A DNA stretch of 64,000 nt from Marinospirillum celere (GCF_900112235.1 NZ_FOLH01000001.1:62001-126000), one strand, 5' to 3'. Positions 8,500 to 16,615 are shown, numbered from the stretch's first letter. Notes: generated by a model from the sequence alone, not told the origin. Program-made: numbers and translations.

Positions 8500-10074
8500 T
8501 TATGTTAAAAAAGGTGCCATCAGGGTGGGGTTGGTAAATTGTTGGCTCAGTTGTTGAATATCGCCAGCAAGTGGGCGGTCATCGGTCAGGCCATCGGCTG
8601 TTTTGCGCACCGCTCGATGCAGTTGCGTGGCTGACTTGGAAAAGCCGGCTGAGGCACCGCCCTTGAGTTCATAGCCTTGGCTAAGAATCAGGCTTTCAAT
8701 GGCTAGAAGTTCACTTAAACGCTCAAGAGTGGTCGCACAGCGCCTGGCTGCCAGAGTACCCATCGTCACCACATCCTGGTTATTGGCATTGGTAGCGATG
8801 GATTGAATGCTGGCTGGGCTGGCCTGGGTTCGCATTTCTGCAACCAGGGCAGTAGCTGTTACCTGAGCACCCATAAAACCACTGTGCAGGCCATTGTTAT
8901 TACCACGCAGGAAGGGTGGCAGGCCATGATTCATTGAAGGGTCGGTAATCCTAGCAATACGTCTTTCACTGTGTACAGCCAGGGTGATTAAGGTATTGTT
9001 GAGTGCATCAGCAGCCAGAGCAATATGCTGACCAAAGAAGTTACCGCCGTGGAGTACTTCGCCACTTTCCGGCAGAAACAGTGGATTGTCGGTGACGGCA
9101 TGGATTTCCCGGTCAACCACCTGCTGATGAAAATCCAGCGTGTCTTTGACCGCGCCCAAGTGCTGGGGAGCGCAGCGGAAAGTATAGGCATCCTGGGGCA
9201 AAGGCTGATGATGTCGTGCCTCGCCTTCGGGTAAATCGGCAGGTAAGCGGGGTGGAGGCTGCTCTACCTGCTGAAGTAACTGACTGTCTTGGCAGGCATT
9301 GAGAAGCGCTTGCTGAGCCCAGGCTTGACCTGGGTGAGGACGCAGCTCAGCCAGGCCGGGCTGTAAAGCTTCTAGATGACCGGACAGCAGTTCGCCATAA
9401 AGACCTGTTAGGGTGACAGAAAGCTTTAACAGACGCTCAGCCTGACAGGTATTCAGTGCCGCCATACCGGTCATGGCTGAAGTGCCATTAACCAGTGCCA
9501 AGGCATCTTTGCCTTCAGGGTTCAAAGGCTGAAGTCCGGCTTTTTCCAGGGCTTGAGCGGCATTCAGGGTTTCACCCTGCCACCAGACATCACCCTGACC
9601 CATAAGACCAAGAGTAATATGAGCCAGAGGCGTTAGGTCACCACTGGCACCTACGGTGCCTATGGCGGGGACCTGAGGGATCAGGTCTTGATTCAGGCAG
9701 TCGAGCAGTAGTTGCAAGGCTTCAGGACGAATGGCGGAATGGCCACGAGCCAGGGTCACTGCGCGGGCGGCCATAATGGCTCTGACTTGTTGCTTGCTCA
9801 GTAGCGGGCCTGTGCCACTGCTGAGATGATAAACCAGACCCTGCTGTAAACGGGCTGAAGCAGCTGTATCAACATAGGTATTGGCCAGGGGGCCATAGCC
9901 GGTCGTTACACCATAGATACGGCGTTTGTCATCAATCAGTTGCTCCAGGAAAACCCGGCATTGCTCAACAGCTTGCCAGCGATCTTCTCCAAGTTGCAAG
10001 CGGCTGCCCAAACTGATGGCTTCCAGTTGATGACTGGTTAGAGATCCCGCACCGGTCAGTTGAATACTAGTCAT
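8500..10074 (-). CDS. Aromatic amino acid ammonia-lyase, probably tyrosine ammonia-lyase for PYP chromophore synthesis
   Basis: 524 residues of the histidine/phenylalanine/tyrosine ammonia-lyase family. The A143-S144-G145 triad in VGASGDLTPLAH cyclises to the MIO cofactor. Conserved YGVTTGYGP places Tyr60 as in characterised bacterial enzymes. The substrate-selectivity loop reads VYHLSSG, with His83-Leu84 where the Rhodobacter tyrosine ammonia-lyase has His89-Leu90; histidine lyases carry Ser-His there. It would convert tyrosine to p-coumarate and ammonia. It is the third gene of an apparent operon with the p-coumarate ligase (six-base gap) and PYP. No hut gene is present, which argues further against histidine degradation. 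Substrate preference rests on this residue and the context. Confidence 0.85.
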   Translation of the reverse strand: MTSIQLTGAGSLTSHQLEAISLGSRLQLGEDRWQAVEQCRVFLEQLIDDKRRIYGVTTGYGPLANTYVDTAASARLQQGLVYHLSSGTGPLLSKQQVRAIMAARAVTLARGHSAIRPEALQLLLDCLNQDLIPQVPAIGTVGASGDLTPLAHITLGLMGQGDVWWQGETLNAAQALEKAGLQPLNPEGKDALALVNGTSAMTGMAALNTCQAERLLKLSVTLTGLYGELLSGHLEALQPGLAELRPHPGQAWAQQALLNACQDSQLLQQVEQPPPRLPADLPEGEARHHQPLPQDAYTFRCAPQHLGAVKDTLDFHQQVVDREIHAVTDNPLFLPESGEVLHGGNFFGQHIALAADALNNTLITLAVHSERRIARITDPSMNHGLPPFLRGNNNGLHSGFMGAQVTATALVAEMRTQASPASIQSIATNANNQDVVTMGTLAARRCATTLERLSELLAIESLILSQGYELKGGASAGFSKSATQLHRAVRKTADGLTDDRPLAGDIQQLSQQFTNPTLMAPFLT

Positions 10075-10080
10075 GGATGG

Positions 10081-11346
10081 TTACTCATTTAATGGAAGCG
10101 GACGGGTTTGCAAGGGCCAATCACAGGATTTACCCAGGTCATTGACGGGTAATTGGCTGCCCAGAGTAAAGGCTTTGGGTTGCTCAGCGGCAGCCAGATG
10201 CTGTCGACACCAGTTGTCTAGTTGTCGAATAAGGGCTTCAGGGTTTTTGGCTGCCTCTACTTCAGGAACTATAAAGGCTTTCAAGCGTTCTCCTTCGCTG
10301 GGTGACATCAGGCGTACTTTGGCGGCTTCAACACCCGGTAAGTCTTGCAGGCGCTTTTCCAACTGTTGGGGAAAAACATTAATTCCGCCGACTTGTACGG
10401 CTTCATCAAGTCGGCCTCGTGGATAGAAGGCCTGCTGGTTTTGCCATTCCAGTAAGTCATTCAGGGCAACCGGTTGATGAGAAGCTTTTTCCAGCAGTAA
10501 CTCGTTACTGTCTTCAAAACGCTGCCAGCGGGGCAGTAGCTGGAAGGGTTGCTGGGGGTTGGCACGATAACCGATGCCCCCGGTTTCACTGGAGCCGTAA
10601 ATTTCAACGAGTGATTGCAGCCCTTGTTGATGAAGCTGCTCGATAACCTTTGGATCACAGGGGCCGGTGGATGTCAGGCCGATAATGCCTTCAGGAAAGG
10701 TTTTTTGGCTGCGTGCCAGCTGTTTCCAGGCATAGGGAAAACCAACGATCAAATCGCCGGGCAAAAGTTTGCGGCCTTGAACCTGAAAAAAAGCCTGATG
10801 ACCCCGGATGACAGGTACCTGTAAGCGGTCGGGTAAAATCACCGAAAATAGAAAGCCATAAATATGGTGGCAGGGGTTGAGTACCAGGATACGTTTGATG
10901 GGTTCTTTTTGAAGTGATGTAAAGTATTCACGAAAGTAATCAACTTCATTGACCAGGGTGTCCCAGGATTGCGGACAGGGTTTGGGCTCGCCGCTGCTGC
11001 CTGAGGTTAGAAAGGTTAAATTGCGCGAGCCGCGCTTGCGTGCTTCCTGGACCAGTTCGACCCATTCGCCCAGAGTTTTGAAGCGCAGTAGATAGTCTTC
11101 CAAACCACTTTCACGAATTTCAAAAAAATCAGCCACCCGAGTAGCCAGTGCCATTCTCTCCAAAGAATCAGCGTGAAGGGATAAGGCTTGATGACCACTC
11201 AGTGGGGTAGAAATCCAGGTGTCAGCCTTCCAATCTTCAGGAAATATCTCCTCAACGGCATGAGGGCGAAGCCCCTTGAGTTCATCAGCCAGTAGTGATC
11301 GAGTGACCTCAAATAGCTGTGTTGATGAGAGTTCCAGATTAGACAT
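10081..11346 (-). CDS. p-Coumarate:CoA ligase-like AMP-forming enzyme (PYP chromophore activation)
   Basis: 421 residues of the ANL adenylate-forming superfamily. The ATP-binding P-loop reads FLTSGSSGEPKP, the second core motif YGSSETGG, the hinge-region aspartate lies in YPRGRLDEAVQVGG, and a C-terminal lysine lies in PVNDLGKSCDW. It is clearly shorter than plant 4-coumarate ligases of about 550 residues, with a reduced N-terminal part. Placed between PYP and the ammonia-lyase, it should form p-coumaroyl-CoA, the thioester donor for attachment to PYP Cys69. The ATG has AGGGG five bases upstream. The fold assignment is firm; substrate specificity is inferred from context. Confidence 0.85.
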   Translation of the reverse strand: MSNLELSSTQLFEVTRSLLADELKGLRPHAVEEIFPEDWKADTWISTPLSGHQALSLHADSLERMALATRVADFFEIRESGLEDYLLRFKTLGEWVELVQEARKRGSRNLTFLTSGSSGEPKPCPQSWDTLVNEVDYFREYFTSLQKEPIKRILVLNPCHHIYGFLFSVILPDRLQVPVIRGHQAFFQVQGRKLLPGDLIVGFPYAWKQLARSQKTFPEGIIGLTSTGPCDPKVIEQLHQQGLQSLVEIYGSSETGGIGYRANPQQPFQLLPRWQRFEDSNELLLEKASHQPVALNDLLEWQNQQAFYPRGRLDEAVQVGGINVFPQQLEKRLQDLPGVEAAKVRLMSPSEGERLKAFIVPEVEAAKNPEALIRQLDNWCRQHLAAAEQPKAFTLGSQLPVNDLGKSCDWPLQTRPLPLNE

Positions 11347-11370
11347 GCTGACCCCTGTTTCCTTAAGTGA

Positions 11371-11748
11371 TTAAAGGCGCTTAACGAAGACCCAGTAGCT
11401 ATCACCAGTGAGGGCTTTTTTCATGTGTACCTTCACTTTGGTGGGCTTCATTTCATAGTCAAAGGTGTACTCGAACATGACGTTCAGGTTGCCTGATTTA
11501 ACACCTTCATCAAAGCGACCTTTGAACTCGGGGCGGTTAGTACAGGGAGCGACCTCTTTAAAGAAGCTCTTACCAATAACCTTGCCGGGATCACGTCCGG
11601 TGATATCACCTTCTGCAGCGTTGTACTGCAGGATTTTGCCTTGTCCATCAAGTTGAATCGCACCGAAGGCAACATCATCCAACTGCTGCTTGGACATATT
11701 GGCCAGGCTGTTTTCAATGTTGTCGGAACCGAAAGATAGAACTTCCAT
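11371..11748 (-). CDS. pyp: Photoactive yellow protein (blue-light photoreceptor)
   Basis: 125 residues, exactly the length of the Halorhodospira halophila protein and strongly similar along it. All hallmark residues fall at canonical numbers: Cys69 (VAPCT) for the p-coumaroyl thioester, Tyr42 and Glu46 ([13 protein letters not shown]) for chromophore hydrogen bonds, Thr50, Arg52, and the Phe96/Tyr98/Met100 stretch (TFDYEM). It is a single-domain PAS photoreceptor of the cytoplasm whose photocycle is triggered by blue light; its downstream partner is unknown in most bacteria. A ribosome site AGGAG precedes the ATG. It heads the pyp, ligase, ammonia-lyase cluster, so the whole apoprotein-plus-chromophore route is present. 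The upstream region contains repeated TGTAYA hexamers. Confidence 0.97.
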   Translation of the reverse strand: MEVLSFGSDNIENSLANMSKQQLDDVAFGAIQLDGQGKILQYNAAEGDITGRDPGKVIGKSFFKEVAPCTNRPEFKGRFDEGVKSGNLNVMFEYTFDYEMKPTKVKVHMKKALTGDSYWVFVKRL

Positions 11749-11797
11749 GAGTTACTCCTGATATTTGCTGGGTTGTTGTGTTCATAGGTTTGCTACG

Positions 11798-11844
11798 CCA
11801 TGTATAAGGTGGACCATGTATAGGTTTCTGTCAAGGATTGTACA
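11798..11844. promoter_or_regulatory. Repeated TGTAYA elements upstream of pyp
   Basis: The motif CCATGTATA occurs twice as a direct repeat, at 11798-11806 and 11814-11822 (16-base period), and a palindromic TGTACA follows at 11839-11844. They lie 50 to 95 bases upstream of the pyp start, where an operator for pyp would be expected. From memory, TGTA(C/T)A half-sites resemble operators of LitR-type B12-dependent light regulators; the spacing here does not match what I recall, so this is only a candidate. Confidence 0.4.
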
Positions 11845-11869
11845 ATTATTTTTAAGAGATTTTTTTAGG

Positions 11870-11895
11870 CTTGAAAAAAACAGCAAAGACCCCAT
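11870..11895 (+). promoter_or_regulatory. Sigma-32 heat-shock promoter of the Hsp20 gene
   Basis: CTTGAAA at 11870-11876 and CCCCAT at 11890-11895 are separated by exactly 13 bases, matching the RpoH consensus. It points at the Hsp20 gene, whose start lies about 88 bases downstream. Confidence 0.88.
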
Positions 11896-11899
11896 CTAA

Positions 11900-11983
11900 A
11901 AAAACCAAGAAAGTCGTCGATTCCAGAGGCTTTCTGACTGTTGTTAACTGGGTTTGTTGATCGATTGCTTAGAGGAGGATCTG
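11900..11983 (+). promoter_or_regulatory. ROSE-like RNA thermometer in the Hsp20 leader
   Basis: The leader between the sigma-32 promoter and the ATG is about 80 bases. Its last part reads ATTGCTTAGAGGAGGAT: a UUGCU element directly upstream of the AGAGGAGG ribosome site (11971-11978). In ROSE elements of small heat-shock genes this UUGCU/UCGCU element pairs imperfectly with the Shine-Dalgarno sequence, including a G-G pair, and melts on warming. The arrangement AUUGCU...GGAGGAU allows A-U, U-A, U-G, G-G and U-G pairs. Upstream hairpins were not folded in detail. Confidence 0.55.
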
Positions 11984-12475
11984 ATGATGAACTCAATTGA
12001 CCTGACTCCCTTCTATCGTAGCAGTGTTGGTTTTGATCGCCTGGGCAGTCTGTTGGATTCGGCTTTGCGTTCCGAGCAGAATGCCGGTGGTTACCCTCCC
12101 TATAACATCGAGGTCGTGGATGAAAACCACTATGCCGTTACCCTGGCGGTTGCTGGTTTTGAAGAAAGCGAACTAGATGTACAGGTTGAAGGCGGCCTGT
12201 TAACAATCAAAGGCCAAAAAGCTGAGAAAGAGGGGGATAAAGAACGTGAATTTGTTCACCAGGGTATTGCCTTCCGCTCTTTTGAGCGCAAATTCAGCTT
12301 GGCTGATCATGTCGAAGTCAAGGGTGCGCGCCTGCAAAATGGCCTTCTGGAAATTAATCTGGTCAAGGTGATTCCTGAAGCCATGAAACCCAAGCGCATC
12401 ACTATTGAAAGCCAACAGGATGAACAACAGCGGTCGACCCTGGAACATCAGGCCAGTGAAGACAAAGCGGCCTGA
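11984..12475 (+). CDS. ibpA: Small heat-shock protein, Hsp20/IbpA family
   Basis: About 163 residues. The N-terminus MNSIDLTPFYRSSVGFDRL is characteristic of IbpA, followed by an alpha-crystallin domain (YNIEVVDENHYAVTLAVAGF through EINLVKVIPEAMKPKRI). The C-terminal tail of about 25 residues is polar. IbpA binds aggregating proteins as an ATP-independent holdase for DnaK and ClpB. Two adjacent ATGs (11984 and 11987) both fit the AGAGGAGG ribosome site. Expression should be heat induced through the sigma-32 promoter and the ROSE-like leader. It is divergent from pyp, sharing the 235-base intergenic region. Confidence 0.92.
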   Translation: MMNSIDLTPFYRSSVGFDRLGSLLDSALRSEQNAGGYPPYNIEVVDENHYAVTLAVAGFEESELDVQVEGGLLTIKGQKAEKEGDKEREFVHQGIAFRSFERKFSLADHVEVKGARLQNGLLEINLVKVIPEAMKPKRITIESQQDEQQRSTLEHQASEDKAA

Positions 12476-12492
12476 TCCTGCCTTAATTCGAT

Positions 12493-13728
12493 TTAGGCCT
12501 GCTCTTGAGAGCGGGCCATTTTCATTTCTGGAAGCCAGGCATCAATTAACAGGTTACGAGGCGTTAATTCCCGCTTACAGAAGTGCCCCAGCTTGACCTG
12601 ATAGCCAGCTTCCTCAAGTGCTAATACATAGTCCAGGACCAGCCAGATCTCCAAAGGGCGGCGAAACAGGTGCCTGAGAAGCTCATGGCGTTGAACCTGA
12701 ATCAGGCGCTTTTCGCCTCGTTCTTCCCATTCACTGAAATCGATTTGAGGTGGCAGTTGGAGTCCCTTGTGTTCTGCAGCCCAGCGACAAAAATCAGCAA
12801 AACTGCCTTGCAGCCAGCGCGGTGAAACCGAGGGCAGGGGTAAATACTGATCCTGCTGAAATAGCTGGCGCTGCAAGGCATCAAAGCCCAATCGCCAGGT
12901 TTTGAGTTGATCTCTTTGGCGGGCTACCCGTTCGGGAGCAGTGACAGTTTCCTGAACGGCCAGACGTAACAAGCTCTTATCCAGCCCTTGTAAAAGGCTG
13001 TTTTTGGCCTGTTGGGAGAGGGGCTGCCAGCTATCGGCTGCAATCAAGTGATAACAACAGGGCGAAAAACTCAGACGTGGCAGGCGATGTTGAATGGCTT
13101 TTTTGATTAACTGGCGATGAAGATCACCGCAGGCATGCAGGGCCACGCCATGCGGCTCCTGGGGCCAAGCCTCTTTGAAAGCCAGGACATCCTGCTGTTG
13201 AATTCTGACGGCATCCCCAGCGGCTTCTGCCAGTTGATTACCCTTGTTGACCAGTTGTATATCCTTTTCTAAACCCAGAACCGGGTGTTGAGTTTGAGCG
13301 GCTAGCGTACGGGCCAAATGACCGCTGCCAGAACACCAATCAAAGATAGGGCTTGGCAGTGGCAGTAGGGCACCGACCAGAGCACCGGCTTGAAGGCGTT
13401 TGCGACCAGGCATGGCTTTAGCGTATTTTTCTGGCAGACTGCAGTCTTTGCCGCCCACCAGGGGTAGTTCAAGCAAGTGGCTGCGATCTGCAAGCGCAGG
13501 TAACCAGGCTTGCAGTGGCTGGCAGAGTTGATCTGGGTGTTGCTCAAAATTTTCGCAATCAGCAGTTCCCAGGTTTTCCAGCCAGGCTGCCATTTCAGGA
13601 TAATGGAGAGTCCAGTCAGGCTGGCTAGTAAAAGGCTGAGCAATCCAGAAGGGCCGATGTTGGTGCAACCAGGAGTCCAAAAGTTGCCAATGCTTGGCCG
13701 CTTCGAGGTAAGAAGTAGTTGAACTCAT
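12493..13728 (-). CDS. Class I SAM-dependent methyltransferase (Methyltransf_32-like)
   Basis: 411 residues. The SAM-binding core has IFDWCSGSGHLARTLA (motif I), VLGLEKDIQLVNKG (acidic loop) and VALHACGDLHRQLI, where LHACGDL marks the methyltransferase-like family related to GSTCD and TRM13 proteins. A following FSPCCYHL is also conserved in that family. The N-terminal 90 residues and C-terminal 150 residues have no motif I recognise. The substrate is unknown; RNA or small molecules are both possible. It is convergent with ibpA (17 bases) and divergent from arsS. Confidence 0.75.
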   Translation of the reverse strand: MSSTTSYLEAAKHWQLLDSWLHQHRPFWIAQPFTSQPDWTLHYPEMAAWLENLGTADCENFEQHPDQLCQPLQAWLPALADRSHLLELPLVGGKDCSLPEKYAKAMPGRKRLQAGALVGALLPLPSPIFDWCSGSGHLARTLAAQTQHPVLGLEKDIQLVNKGNQLAEAAGDAVRIQQQDVLAFKEAWPQEPHGVALHACGDLHRQLIKKAIQHRLPRLSFSPCCYHLIAADSWQPLSQQAKNSLLQGLDKSLLRLAVQETVTAPERVARQRDQLKTWRLGFDALQRQLFQQDQYLPLPSVSPRWLQGSFADFCRWAAEHKGLQLPPQIDFSEWEERGEKRLIQVQRHELLRHLFRRPLEIWLVLDYVLALEEAGYQVKLGHFCKRELTPRNLLIDAWLPEMKMARSQEQA

Positions 13729-13810
13729 GGATTTTTTTCAGGCCTATGTAAGATATGCAGGAAAGCAACGACTAAACTGAACACGATAGCGAATTCTTAA
13801 GGAGATTCAG

Positions 13811-14776
13811 ATGCATGCCACCCTGCCACGCTTGATAGCAACCGACTTTCCAGCCCTGGCTCGCGGTCAGCTGGAAGTTTTACAGGCCAATATTACCCTA
13901 ACCTGCAATCAGTCTTGCTTTCATTGTCATGTGGCTTCCAGCCCCAAGCGCAAAGAAGCGATGAGTCAGGAAACGCTGGAACTTTTGTTAGCCATGCTGG
14001 ATCGGAACCCGAGCATTCATACTCTGGATGTTACCGGGGGCGCGCCTGAACTTCATCCCCAATTTCGCTGGTTGGTTCAGGAAGCGCGTAAGCGGGATGT
14101 GAAAGTCATTGATCGCTGCAACCTGACGATTCTTTGTGAACCCGGACAGGAAACGACTGCAGAATTTTTGGCTGAGAACCAAGTGGAAGTGGTGGCTTCT
14201 TTACCCTGCTATTCGGCGAAAAATGTCGATGCCCAGCGGGGTGATGGTGTATTTGAAGCCAGTTTGAAAGGACTCAAGCAACTTAATGATCTGGGTTATG
14301 GCAAGGAAGGCAGTGGCCTGCAGTTGAATCTGGTGTATAACCCGCTCGGTCCCAGTTTGCCGCCTGCTCAGCAGGAATTGGAGGCTGCATATAAACAAGA
14401 GTTGTACAAGCATTTTGGTATTCATTTTAATCATCTTTTAACTCTTGCCAACATGCCGATTCAGCGTTTTGGCAGCACCCTGATCAGCCGTGGTGAGTTT
14501 GAAACCTATATGGATCTGCTGAAAGCCAGCTTTAATCATGCCACCCTGCCGGGGCTGATGTGCTTGAATACCCTCTCGGTGGACTATTTGGGCCAGGTAC
14601 ATGATTGTGATTTCAACCAGCAACTCCAACTGCCCCTGGGTGATGCCCAACAAGCGGTTCATCTGCAGGATCTTTTGGATGCTGACCTGCAGGGCCAACC
14701 CATTCGTGTCGCGGATCATTGCTATGGCTGCACCGCAGGCCAGGGCAGTAGTTGCGGTGGAGCCTTGTCACAATAA
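13811..14776 (+). CDS. arsS: ArsS, arsenosugar biosynthesis radical SAM protein
   Basis: 321 residues. The N-terminal radical SAM cluster motif is C32-x3-C36-x2-C39 (TCNQSCFHCH), followed by LDVTGGAPELHP, VIDRCNLTIL and a C-terminal cysteine-rich domain ending in CYGCTAGQGSSCGG. This matches the ArsS family, which joins the adenosyl group of SAM to dimethylarsinite to start arsenosugar formation. Some homologues use selenocysteine; every position here is an ordinary cysteine codon. AAGGAG lies ahead of the ATG. The methyltransferase ArsM that normally supplies substrate is not beside it, but two arsenosugar-type glycosyltransferases lie at 36.3-37.6 kb. A fatty acid hydroxylase gene follows after nine bases. 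Confidence 0.9.
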   Translation: MHATLPRLIATDFPALARGQLEVLQANITLTCNQSCFHCHVASSPKRKEAMSQETLELLLAMLDRNPSIHTLDVTGGAPELHPQFRWLVQEARKRDVKVIDRCNLTILCEPGQETTAEFLAENQVEVVASLPCYSAKNVDAQRGDGVFEASLKGLKQLNDLGYGKEGSGLQLNLVYNPLGPSLPPAQQELEAAYKQELYKHFGIHFNHLLTLANMPIQRFGSTLISRGEFETYMDLLKASFNHATLPGLMCLNTLSVDYLGQVHDCDFNQQLQLPLGDAQQAVHLQDLLDADLQGQPIRVADHCYGCTAGQGSSCGGALSQ

Positions 14777-14785
14777 GGAGTAAAA

Positions 14786-15637
14786 ATGGACGGTGAAGCG
14801 ACCTTCAGACTGGGTATTTTTCTCCTAGTACTCTTGCTGGTGGCCAGCCTGGAATTCTGGCAGCCCAAGCGCCAGTGGCGCGAGTCGCGCAAAAAACGCT
14901 GGGGTATTAACCTGGGGCTGATCGCTTTAAATGTGGTCATTCAGCGTGCCACCTTGGGGGCAGCGGCTGTACTGATGGCTGTGCATGTTCAGGCTGAAGG
15001 CTGGGGGTTGCTCAACCTTGTGGAGCTGCCCTGGTGGCTGGCTTTTTTGATCGGTCTTTTGTTGCTGGATTTGGCCATCTACCTGCAGCATGTGCTGGCG
15101 CATGCTTTGCCGTTTTTTTGGCGTTTGCATCAGGTGCATCATGCCGACCTGGATCTGGATGTTACTAGCGGCTTAAGGTTTCATCCTCTAGAAATCCTCT
15201 TGTCCTTGATCTACAAGGTAGCCGTGGTTGCCGCCCTGGGTCTGCATCCGCTGACGGTGCTGGTATTTGAAGCTCTGCTCAATGCCGCTTCCATGTTCAG
15301 TCATGCCAATATCCGCCTTAAACCTCGTCTGGAAAGAGTCATCCGCTGGTTTGTCATCACCCCAGATATGCATCGGATTCACCACTCCATCCACCCGCGG
15401 GAAACCAACAGTAACTATGGTTTTTTTCTTTCCATCTGGGACAGGTTGCTGGGCACCTATACCCAGGACCCCAAAGACGGCCATTTAAAGATGACTCTGG
15501 GGCTGGATTACCAGCAAATGCAGGAAAAGCTGGGTTTGAAAGACCTGTTGCTGATGCCCTTCAAACCCCTTCCCAAAGCGGATTCAGAAACCCAGCAGTC
15601 GTCGTCTCAGGGGTCGAACAGCCAGGGTAGTCAGTAG
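14786..15637 (+). CDS. Sterol desaturase / fatty acid hydroxylase family membrane protein
   Basis: 283 residues with about four hydrophobic helices. The three histidine boxes that bind the di-iron centre are visible: QHVLAH (near 101-106), HQVHH (near 114-118) and HRIHH (near 195-199), with HAN before the last. The family hydroxylates or desaturates lipid chains using oxygen. An AAGGAG ribosome site and the nine-base gap after arsS suggest cotranscription, so a role in arsenolipid or membrane lipid modification is possible but unproven. The low-complexity Ser/Gln tail (from about residue 265) overlaps the 3' end of the convergent permease gene by 54 bases. Confidence 0.87.
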   Translation: MDGEATFRLGIFLLVLLLVASLEFWQPKRQWRESRKKRWGINLGLIALNVVIQRATLGAAAVLMAVHVQAEGWGLLNLVELPWWLAFLIGLLLLDLAIYLQHVLAHALPFFWRLHQVHHADLDLDVTSGLRFHPLEILLSLIYKVAVVAALGLHPLTVLVFEALLNAASMFSHANIRLKPRLERVIRWFVITPDMHRIHHSIHPRETNSNYGFFLSIWDRLLGTYTQDPKDGHLKMTLGLDYQQMQEKLGLKDLLLMPFKPLPKADSETQQSSSQGSNSQGSQ

Positions 15638-16615
15638 CAGCAGGGCTAGAATCTCCAGGAAAAAGGGCAGTAGCTCCTGCACCTGGCTGGCCTGAGTCAC
15701 AGGGTTGAGATCCGTAAAAGTTAACAGATAATCCAGCAACCAGCCAAGAGTGACGGTGACCAGCAGAATACTGCCCAAATAAATCAGCAAGCCCTGGGTG
15801 CCGAATTCCCGACGCAAAAGTCCCAGGGTGGCCAGGCTGGTAATGGGGCCGGCCAGCAAAAACACTAAAGCCATGCCGGGTGAAATGCCCGTCAACAGCA
15901 GGCCAGCTGCAATAGGGGTCGCTGCTGCTGCGCAGATGTAAAGCGGAATACCGATTACCGCCATTAACATCAAGGGGAGCAAGCCACCGGATAGGCCAGA
16001 CAGGGTTGCCGGTGGCACCAGAGTGACCAGCACTCCAGCAAGCAGAAGACCGGCAAAAACCCAGGCACTGATATCATCCAGCAGATCGCTAAAGGCATAG
16101 CGCAGGCCGTTACTCAAGCCTATCGGTTCGCTGGTTTTTGCCTCACTGCTGCCACAGCCTGAGTTGCTGGAGGCACAGCAGGAACTGGATTCTGATTGAG
16201 CGGTTGGTTGGTTTTTAGAGTGGGTTAAGCCAACGAGCAGGCCGGTGGTGATCGCCGTTACCAGGGCACCCAGAACTCGCATCCCGGCCATAAAAGGCCC
16301 CAGCAGCACACTGGTCAGCAAAACTGAGTCCACCCCAACGCCGGGTGTACTAATTAGAAAGGAGGTGGTTGGCCCCCGCCCGGCACCGCCGCGATGCAAG
16401 GCCAGCGCGGTGGGAATCGCACCACAGGAACACAAGGGTAGGGGCATGCCAATGACTGCGGCTCGCGAAATACTGCCCAGTCCCTGACCGCCCATCCAGC
16501 GTTGTAATAGCCGTTCTGGTAACCAGGCTTTAATCAGCCCAGCAATAAACAGACCCAACAGCAGCCAGGGGGCAGCGCTTAAAGCAACACTTAAGATTTC
16601 CATTGCAAACTGCAT
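15584..16615 (-). CDS. SO_0444-type metal efflux permease (ArsP/DUF318 superfamily)
   Basis: 343 residues with eight or more membrane helices in two halves. The first half has GMPLPLCSCGAIPTALAL, with the paired Cys62 and Cys64, and the central hydrophilic loop is cysteine rich (SSSCCASSNSGCGSS), a plausible metal-handling segment. The second half repeats the fold (GIPLYICAAAATPIAAGLL). The best-known relatives are annotated as copper/zinc efflux or, more distantly, ArsP for methylarsenicals. Its promoter carries a MerR-type operator with a 19-base spacer and is divergent from a MerR-family gene, so metal induction is expected. The exact metal is uncertain. GGAG precedes the ATG. Confidence 0.82.
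   Translation of the reverse strand: MQFAMEILSVALSAAPWLLLGLFIAGLIKAWLPERLLQRWMGGQGLGSISRAAVIGMPLPLCSCGAIPTALALHRGGAGRGPTTSFLISTPGVGVDSVLLTSVLLGPFMAGMRVLGALVTAITTGLLVGLTHSKNQPTAQSESSSCCASSNSGCGSSEAKTSEPIGLSNGLRYAFSDLLDDISAWVFAGLLLAGVLVTLVPPATLSGLSGGLLPLMLMAVIGIPLYICAAAATPIAAGLLLTGISPGMALVFLLAGPITSLATLGLLRREFGTQGLLIYLGSILLVTVTLGWLLDYLLTFTDLNPVTQASQVQELLPFFLEILALLLLTTLAVRPLRRRLLGF

Noticed and set aside
8500-10074. Histidine ammonia-lyase of the hut pathway
   Set aside because: The selectivity loop is of tyrosine type, other hut genes are absent and the neighbours make the PYP chromophore.
13811-14776. Selenocysteine codon in arsS
   Set aside because: Some relatives are selenoproteins, but all key positions are TGC or TGT and no in-frame TGA occurs.
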